Shown here in pieces: positions 57,344 to 64,000 of a stretch of DNA of 64,000 nucleotides. The stretch's first letter is position 1. The number at the start of each line of letters is the position of its first letter. Origin of the DNA: Laburnicola sp. R22_1. Lineage: Eukaryota > Ascomycota > Dothideomycetes > Pleosporales > Didymosphaeriaceae. The notes beneath the pieces are model-generated. The model did no database searches and was not told the origin of the DNA. It worked only from the letters and a program-made list of their open reading frames with translations. A program made the position numbers and the translations under genes. Location: contig JACONQ010000019.1 in assembly GCA_014281115.1 (NCBI GenBank), forward strand, positions 930,001-994,000. The letters run 5' to 3'.

Positions 57344-58726
57344 CTACTTCTCTATCCAGCACTTTGATCTATAACCCCAGACAAGCCCTTTCATTCTTTC
57401 AATTTCCACTTCAGTCGTGCCAATTGCCCTTAGCAGCTCGTTCAATGCTTCCTCGTCCTTCTCGTCTTGATCGGCGTCCAATTCTTTGACTTGGACTTCA
57501 ACACCGTCCTTGTCCTGGTAACTTTCATCAAACAACTCTGTCCATTGAGAAGGACCGATCCCATTGTAATACGTGATGTACCGTTGATGCTGAATTTGGG
57601 CAGGCAAGTCGTATCGGTAGTCAAACATGTTTTCATGCCAATCGCCGTGACCCATAGCAAAGCGTTTTAGTTTGGTCAGCTGTTGCTGGAATCTCGGCAA
57701 CACATCGTTCCACCGGGTGCCGTATTGCTTTCCGATAACAACACCCTCGTCCGAAGAAGAACTTCCTCTATCCATCTCCGGCCAGTTCCACTCGGCCATC
57801 GCTTCTGGCATCCACATAGCGTAAACGATGGCGACATCGTCAAGGATCAGTTCCTCCAAGGTGTTCCCGTGAGACATGATCCAGTCGAACTGCCAATCGT
57901 GTGCAATACTCCAGTTGCCCAGAGCAAGGGAGTTCAGGTTGGGGAAATATAGGTCGCGGACGTCCATGAAAGGGTATACTCCCCAATACGTGTCGCAGTA
58001 CAGGGTAAGGTGCGTAAGCTGAGGTTGTAACGGCTCCAGCCAATGTACATGTAGCTGGAAATTGAAGCAGTTATGCAGCTCCTCTTGATCGACCTTGTTT
58101 TCTGGAGCCGCCCCGCAATCATTCGTAGCGATCATGATGGCAAACCGTTTGAGCCGGCCACGTACTGCCTCAAACGCCTGTTTTGAGCCGGTATTCTCCA
58201 CCCCGAAATCTTGCATATTCTTGAGTGCTAGACTTTCCACGTAATCCGTATCTTTCAGGGCCTCGAAGAATCGGTTCTGGTAGACCTCTCTGTACTCCGT
58301 ATTTTGTGGCTGGCCACCACAGTATTCCTCATCATTACATTTCTCATTCAGCCAGAGCTCGACATGGCGCAGGTTTGGGAAACGCGCAAAATCCCGGATT
58401 GCACGATACCAAGTGGTGTTTGTGTAGACAGGGTCGTCCTCTTCCCATTTATGCCTATAAGTTTCGTATTCTTTCTCTCCGTCGCCCTCCATGCCGTCGA
58501 CGAGGATTTCCTTGACCTTCTGTGTGAGCGCTTCGTTTTCGAGGATGTGATTGAGTTTCTCTACGCTGGACTCGTGGAATGTCAACACGACCGTATGGAA
58601 AAGATGTTTGGCGCCAATTTCAGCTGCTGCACGCGATGTAAGGCGGAATTGCTTGAGCGTCTTGACGTCGAAGTCCTGGACGCATCGGTGCTGGAGTTCG
58701 GCCGGAAGGGACGAAAAAATTGCCAT
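57344..58726 (-). CDS. F-box-like protein
   Basis: Single exon, 460 residues. The N-terminus FSSLPAELQHRCVQDFDVKT followed by LKQFRLTSRAAAEIGAKHLF is a typical fungal F-box, the adaptor segment that binds Skp1 in SCF ubiquitin ligases. The remainder has leucine-rich, repeat-like spacing (NLRHVELWLN, LTHLTLYCDTYWG, LNSLALGNWS, LEELILDDVAI), the presumed substrate-binding part. The acidic tail contains DADQDEKDEEALNELL. Substrate unknown. Its stop lies 81 bp from that of the convergent mannanase gene. Confidence 0.8.
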   Translation of the reverse strand: MAIFSSLPAELQHRCVQDFDVKTLKQFRLTSRAAAEIGAKHLFHTVVLTFHESSVEKLNHILENEALTQKVKEILVDGMEGDGEKEYETYRHKWEEDDPVYTNTTWYRAIRDFARFPNLRHVELWLNEKCNDEEYCGGQPQNTEYREVYQNRFFEALKDTDYVESLALKNMQDFGVENTGSKQAFEAVRGRLKRFAIMIATNDCGAAPENKVDQEELHNCFNFQLHVHWLEPLQPQLTHLTLYCDTYWGVYPFMDVRDLYFPNLNSLALGNWSIAHDWQFDWIMSHGNTLEELILDDVAIVYAMWMPEAMAEWNWPEMDRGSSSSDEGVVIGKQYGTRWNDVLPRFQQQLTKLKRFAMGHGDWHENMFDYRYDLPAQIQHQRYITYYNGIGPSQWTELFDESYQDKDGVEVQVKELDADQDEKDEEALNELLRAIGTTEVEIERMKGLVWGYRSKCWIEK

Positions 58727-59448
58727 TATGGCGACGAATGTCCTGGAAGTTGGCTAGCAAGGGAGAGCTGTACACGAAAATAAACATCTCTCTCGAATGG
58801 TTTTATATATAACCGGTGTATTCGTTATTTTGTGTATATTTTGTTACTACCACTATGTGCTAGGTACTGGGTTTTAGTGCCTCCTGTTCTACTCCTCTCT
58901 GTGTATGGTGCGGATTCGACCTTGGTTAGAATCTTAACACGACGAAGATCTTCAATATAACCGGTGTATCTTTTGCGGCGCGCGGAGGATGACTTTTTGT
59001 GGGGCACGTTAGGCAGCCTTAGGCTATACCGCTACATCGGGTACAACTGGCAGGCAACAGATTGAAAACATAGCCCAGTTGGCAGGCGCGCGAAAAGAAC
59101 ATGATGAATGTCTAAGGTTGGCTCTTCTTAGTGTTATTGTCAATTGTGGTCCAAATTCAGTAATTTCTTGGCCTTCAAGGTTTCCGTCTCAACGAACCTA
59201 CATGTGCACAAGCATTTAACTACGGTATCTGGTTGATTCTAACACCAGGTGCTTTTCGTGGGTTTGATCAACCGCGCAGAGTTAATTGAGCTTCATTTAG
59301 ATGTCGTTACTGGACCTTTTTGACGCTTTTGTGCAACTAATACCACTACCCTCGTCAAACAAACAGGGCGCAAGAGAGTGAATGAATAGCCAACGAAAAG
59401 AGATGCGGATGAACCGCAACAGAGGGGGATTTCCAACGAGCGCACCAC
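58727..59448. other. Intergenic region
   Basis: About 720 bp, no supported gene. Confidence 0.4.
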
Positions 59449-60099
59449 TCAAGCAAGAACCCTAAGAACAACCATCCGCGCGCTGATCCCAGCCCCACGA
59501 CGGTAATCACCCGAATCCGCACTGACAAGCTCGATCTTTCCCTGCGCAACGAGTTCTTCAACCTTAGCACGGTACCCGACCGGCTCCCAGATGTCATCCA
59601 GGACAGTAGCCACGATCCAGCCTTGCTTCTTCACAACACGTACAAACTCAGACAGTACCTCGGGACCGACATGGGCGTGCGTCAGTGTGCCAATGCAAGT
59701 CACGACGTCGACGCTATCGCTGTCCTCTTCCAGAGGCTTAGACAGGTCCGTCGTGTCAAGTGCGGTGTACACATGCAGCTTGCCGGCGACTTCGAGCATA
59801 CCTGGGGAGAGATCGATGCCATGGATGTCCTTCGCGCCGAGCTTTGAAAGGGCAGCACCGACGAGACCGGTCCCGCAGCCGGCGTCGAGGATTTTCACGG
59901 TGTCCAGGGGCGTTTCCGGGCCGAGGTATTTGGCTACTGTGGCCGCGGCCATGGCTGGGGCGACGTAGTCCTGGTCCGGTTGGACGAGGTCAGCATCGTA
60001 TGAGGCGGCCCACTCATCGTAGAGGGAGCGGAGGTCAGTGAGACCTTTGGCTGAGTAGGCACGGTTAAGCCATTCGATGTTGGTGGTGACGGCAGCCAT
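59449..60099 (-). CDS. Class I SAM-dependent methyltransferase
   Basis: Single exon, 216 residues. Motif I is KILDAGCGTGLVGAAL (about residues 69-84), motif II GIDLSPGMLEVAG, and the acidic and aromatic motifs follow (VDVVTCIGTLTHAHVGP, LSEFVRVVKKQGWIVATVLD). The N-terminal LYDEWAASYDADL is characteristic of small methyltransferases of the WBSCR27/METTL27-like or UbiE-like group. Substrate cannot be inferred. No signal peptide; probably cytosolic. Confidence 0.85.
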   Translation of the reverse strand: MAAVTTNIEWLNRAYSAKGLTDLRSLYDEWAASYDADLVQPDQDYVAPAMAAATVAKYLGPETPLDTVKILDAGCGTGLVGAALSKLGAKDIHGIDLSPGMLEVAGKLHVYTALDTTDLSKPLEEDSDSVDVVTCIGTLTHAHVGPEVLSEFVRVVKKQGWIVATVLDDIWEPVGYRAKVEELVAQGKIELVSADSGDYRRGAGISARMVVLRVLA

Positions 60100-61494
60100 G
60101 ATGGAGATGTTGCTTGGGACGAAGAAAGGTGACGGATGGTAGTTGCGTTGGGTGACTGAGAGTGCCTTTGATGGTGCGTGGGTAGTCGCGTGTGGAGTTT
60201 GCTGGAAGTGTCGCTTTGGGACTCGGGTTGGCGCAGTGGGATGGATCCAGGAATGTTGCTTTGGGGTGTCGACTTGGGCGTCACAGCAGTTGACTTGGAA
60301 AAGTTGAGTTCTTGGTGAATCACTTTTTTGATTGCTATCAAAAGTCAGCCTTGACGAGATGGGGCGAATACTTGTTCGACCTTTGATTTCGAAACCCGGA
60401 TGGAGAAAGAAGAAAGAACACTGCCTGCGAATGCTCAGTCGAAGCGATTTCTGCGAGGTATATATACTCTAGCAGGCCAACTCGGCGACGATTCATACTA
60501 ACCCCAGTAACTGAAAGTTGCTGTGATACGGTACGTTACTCCAATGATACCAACCACTCACAAGGCTTACAACCACCTCGAGCGTGTCCCTTGCGCGCTC
60601 AGATCGGCTACGTAGTGGGGCCCCACAAAATCATCCTCGAGTGCCAACTTTTGGTGTGGTGGAAAACTCTGTTGATGCTTTTAGGCAACCGGTTTGCATA
60701 CATATTGCCATGAACCCTGATGCGTTCCCCGCTTTCAGGTGGGGTGCGGATAGAGCGCGTATCTCGATGGAACATGTGAGAAATAATTCGGATACACTGA
60801 TCCTGGCATCGCTGTGTAGAGTAATGTTCCGTTTAAGGCTGAATTCAACGAACAATGGAGGCCGAAAGATGCTAGAAAAGATTAGCATAGCCTAGGATAA
60901 TCTACCCTGGGATTGAGTGGTGAAGTATGTAATAAATGATTCCTAAGACCCTTTGATCGGCTCACTGGACTACGGGGTTTCTGCCTGGGCAAAAATGCAG
61001 TGTCGACCCACTAATAGCACGTGATTGCGATACAGCTCTGGAGTGATAATACGTGTGACAGTACCTTTGTACCTGCACGAAAAGGGTCCATATGTTCCCC
61101 CACGCTCCAGTCTCGGCAGATGAGGCATTTTCCACACTCGACCCCATTCTCCATTGACCCGCTGTGCCATTAGTGGTTACGATCAAGGAGTGGTGTCAGG
61201 GCTGCAGCGATCTTCGATTTGCCTCATCCACGCTACAGATGGCGCCATCGCTTGCATGGCCTCGTAACCGAATGCTTAGCCGCTAACACCTGCGAACGGA
61301 AAGTGTTGAATATTGTGTATGCGCGAGTCTTACGTGCCCCACGCGCCAAGATCGAGGTCCTCTTGTACTGGGTATTCGGCATGTCGTGAGAGTTAGTAGT
61401 TGGTGAGGGAATTAAAAAGTTGGAATTTTAGCAGTTGTCGGGTGTTGGACACGAAACCTTGTCAGATTAACACATTGCTTGGCTCTTCTCCTAA
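60100..61494. other. Intergenic region up to the AT-rich boundary
   Basis: About 1.4 kb with no supported gene. It ends at a sharp switch to very AT-rich sequence after TCCTAACCCTAAAAC. Confidence 0.45.
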
Positions 61495-62468
61495 CCCTAA
61501 AACTTAGCTAATTTAACTTTAATAGTTAATTTAATAGCTTTTTATATAGCTAATTTAGCTAGTATAAAATATTTATTATATATTTTTATTATTAATATAC
61601 TTTTTTTACTTATATATATATACTATTATGTGGTATTAATTAAATCTATCTAGAAGTAGAATAACAAAGGCTTTTATAAGGGCGGTATATAGTCTTATAA
61701 GACTAATCTATTAAAAATAGCTAAAATAGTTAAAAGAGCTAGTTAAATTAATACTATTCTAAGATATAGTAGGGTAATTAAAAAAATATTTTTTTAACTT
61801 TGTTTTAAAGCTTATAACTTTTTATTTAACTAATTATTAAAATTTAAAATTTTTATATATTATAAAGAGAATATAGTAGTCTTAGGTAATTTATTAAAAT
61901 TTTGCTTAGTAATTATAAACTAGGTATATAGAGAAATCTAAATAGAAGAGTTTTAAAGTCTCTATTTTAAAACTCCTATAACTCTTTTTGAGATATATTA
62001 AAAAAGTTAATTTTTATAGATATAAATACTATAGTTTAGTATAGTATTATATTAAATTTTAAGTATAGGTTATTTCTCTAAATACTTTTTTATCTAAGGT
62101 TTTTATTATTTTCTACTAAAAGTATACTTAAAAACTAAAGAAATTCTATTTTTAAAACTGTAGCTAAGAAGCTATAAATTTTTATATAGCTAGATTACCT
62201 AGTAAATAACTTTATATTAAAATTATAGACTATAGAATTATATAATAGAAAAGTTATAGGGTCTTAAACTATATAGAAAATTAAAGTTTAAATAATATAT
62301 TAAAAATAACTTTAATATTATACGTTTTTACCTTTATAATATTTATTAGCCTTTTAGCTATTAGGTAATACTATTTATAGTTAATTAAAATATAAAATAA
62401 AAATTATATAGCTAAAAATAGAAAAAGTAAATAGTTTAATATTAAAAGTAATTTTAGAAAATAACCTA
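61495..62468. other. Extremely AT-rich block
   Basis: Nearly 1 kb composed largely of TA, TTA and TAG/CTA words with almost no long open frame. Both boundaries are abrupt. Composition is as expected of a RIP-saturated repeat; its original identity is not readable by eye. Confidence 0.7.
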
Positions 62469-64000
62469 ACGTGTTTATAAGCGAGCTGTAAACCCCACTA
62501 AGTCTCTAAGCCTTTCGCAGCATATAAATTTATAACGCATTAATATTTTATTAATATAATAGCTATTCTAAATTAAGTAGTATTTATAGAAGCCTTCTTA
62601 CACGTACGCGAGTTGTACCCAGGCTCCCTACAGCGCCTATAGCGCGCAGAAGCCTATTGGCTCGTAACTAACTACGCCTTACCTTGCCGTATTTCTCCCT
62701 CTAGTTGCTACTTAATAGTCTTTTAAGTAATAATATCCTCTCTCTCTACCTTTAATAGAGTGCCTCGCTTTTAGATCCGCTTTTTTTTGCGCTGTTTACA
62801 CATTATAGCTGTCTTATTTGCCCTTTATAGAGTAGCTATCTCCTTGCGCACAAGCACTATTAAATATCCCATTCTCTTAGCGCCTCTTATAAGCCGATTA
62901 AGCGACTAGATAACTAAGGTAGAAAAAAATCTCTAATGCCTTCGAATCTGCTTATAAACTAGAGTTGACTAAGCGCCTAGCTCGCGTGCGTTGCTTAGTG
63001 TTGCAGACTCCTATAAGGTCTCTAGTAGGGCTACTAGCGCTAGTGCTGGCGATAGTATACAAAGCTTAATATTAAGCTTTAAGAGCACTGCCTCTAAATT
63101 GTGTAGGACTAGCCCAGAGCCTTAAAAGCTTACGCAGATATTCTCCTTTATAATTAACTAGTTATAGGTAGCGCGAAAGGCTAGTAGAAACTTAAGCTTA
63201 GTAATATAGTTAATATAGTTGCGTATTAGGCCCTTAACCTAGCGCCCATATGCCCGCTTTAACAGCGAGAAGCAGCCCACATTAAGTGGCTATAGGAGGT
63301 GTAATAAATATAGTAGCATACATAGAGTATAGATCTTATTCTCCCTATAAATCTTCTAGAATTTAAGTAAGTTATAGTTCTTATAGCTATTAAGTATTAG
63401 AAGCTAACGCGCGCCTACTCTATGCTCTACTATATACTTAATAAAGTGCTATAGCCAGATAACACCAAGCTTATTTATAGTCTACCTATTATCGCTAAGA
63501 CTAATAGTCTAGTTACCTAGTATATTATCGCCCTTATACTAGGCCGAGAGGTAGTACTTGCCAGCAAAGATAATAAAGGGCAGAATTACCTACCCAGCAG
63601 CGTTAATTCTATAGATTGTCGTCACCCACTTACAATTGCCTAGCTAGATCGCTTTTGGCTAACCACATCTCTCTAAGCCTATAATAACTAGCTAGGAGGA
63701 TATCTTACCTATTAGAAAGCTAGTCTTATTAAAGTTAAAGGTATCCTTATTGTAAATACTATAGGTGGCCTTTATATATACTACTAGCTTAAACTAGGCC
63801 TATATAGCTGTCGGGTCCTCGTAGAGGGCTTGCTATTAATTGTAGGCTCGATTAAATCGCGTTATAAGGCTGTCTGTTCGCTTAACAAAGTTTCTAGGCC
63901 ACTACTAGCTAATATGGCCTACGCTACGCTTAGCGAGTAGCTTATTCGCCATATCTTGTATAGCACCTAGAGTAGGCGCAAAGCCTCGCGAATCTAGATT
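62469..64000 (-). mobile_element. Fot1/pogo-type DNA transposon, RIP-damaged, cut by window edge
   Basis: The sequence from about 62469 on encodes a Tc1/mariner-superfamily transposase of the Fot1/pogo group on the minus strand. The likely outer end is at 62469 (ACGTGTTTATAAG, preceded by the dinucleotide TA expected as target), but the other end is outside the window, so inverted repeats cannot be checked. Confidence 0.8.
62573..64000 (-). pseudogene. Pogo/Fot1 transposase, many nonsense codons
   Basis: A single minus-strand frame from the right edge to the TAA at 62573 (about 475 codons) retains the transposase but is broken by many TAG/TAA codons. In order: CENP-B/Tc5-type helix-turn-helix (LLAKRSVGHIS, FVKRTDSLITRFNRAY), DDE domain (SIYNKDTFNFN, GNCKWVTTI, LPFIIFAGKYY, LGVIWL, RRLLIL-like segment, NKIYTLCMLLYLLHLL, NVGCFSLLKRAYG, GLIRNYINYITKLKFLLAF), then a basic C-terminus and a zinc-knuckle-like CREPGYNSRTCKK. 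Stops fall where the family has Trp or Gln, consistent with RIP on both strands. No frameshift was met in my reading. Confidence 0.85.

Noticed and set aside
61488..61502. Telomere-like CCTAACCCTAAAA
   Set aside because: Only about two units, inside a transposon-rich boundary with sequence continuing on both sides; not a telomere.

Overview
This is a filamentous ascomycete (Pezizomycotina) segment, most likely from a Dothideomycete. Evidence: short 44-84 nt GT-AG introns, a fungal gene set (GCN2, Cut12, Rad14, ankyrin-CorA and F-box proteins, secreted plant cell-wall enzymes), an LTR retrotransposon, and a right edge of AT-rich DNA carrying stop codons of the kind left by repeat-induced point mutation (RIP). 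The assignment rests on gene content and style, not on a database match.

Region 1 (1-13 kb) is housekeeping. GCN2 eIF2alpha kinase (minus, C-terminus beyond the left edge) diverges from a spindle-pole-body Cut12 homologue (plus). Then come peptidyl-tRNA hydrolase (minus), a small secreted cysteine-rich protein (minus) lying between two copies of a ~70 bp repeat, the nucleotide-excision-repair protein Rad14/XPA (plus), and a Pro/Gln/Tyr-rich unknown protein (minus).

Region 2 (13.5-20.3 kb) holds a family-4 rhamnogalacturonan lyase gene split in its last exon by a 5,934 bp Ty1/copia element. The element has 206 bp LTRs (one mismatch) and a perfect 5 bp target duplication. Its gag-pol is one uninterrupted frame apart from seven TAG/TAA codons.

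Region 3 (20.3-33.9 kb) is gene-poor with ordinary base composition. It contains one small three-exon gene and several diverged repeats. It also holds two same-strand copies of a compact unit: TATA box, 19-20 bp hairpin, tRNA-like core, short hairpin, T-run. The two copies share the scaffold but carry unrelated hairpin stems. This is the strongest candidate here for something undescribed.

Region 4 (33.9-39 kb) is a long leader full of consensus splice donors, followed by a 946-residue low-complexity, probably nuclear protein carrying 18 copies of a 24 bp minisatellite. After 2.6 kb of non-coding DNA, region 5 (41.7-60.1 kb) is dense: an ankyrin-CorA protein, a membrane-anchored aspartic-protease-like protein, a UPF0303/DUF967 protein, two head-to-head divergent kinase-like genes, a coiled-coil protein, a DUF4185-like beta-propeller, a secreted CBM35-GH26 beta-mannanase, an F-box protein and a class I methyltransferase.

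Region 6 (61.5-64 kb) is an extremely AT-rich block followed by a RIP-damaged Fot1/pogo transposase running off the right edge. The two plant-polysaccharide enzymes (pectin lyase, now interrupted, and mannanase) and the candidate effector point to a plant-associated lifestyle; that is an inference.
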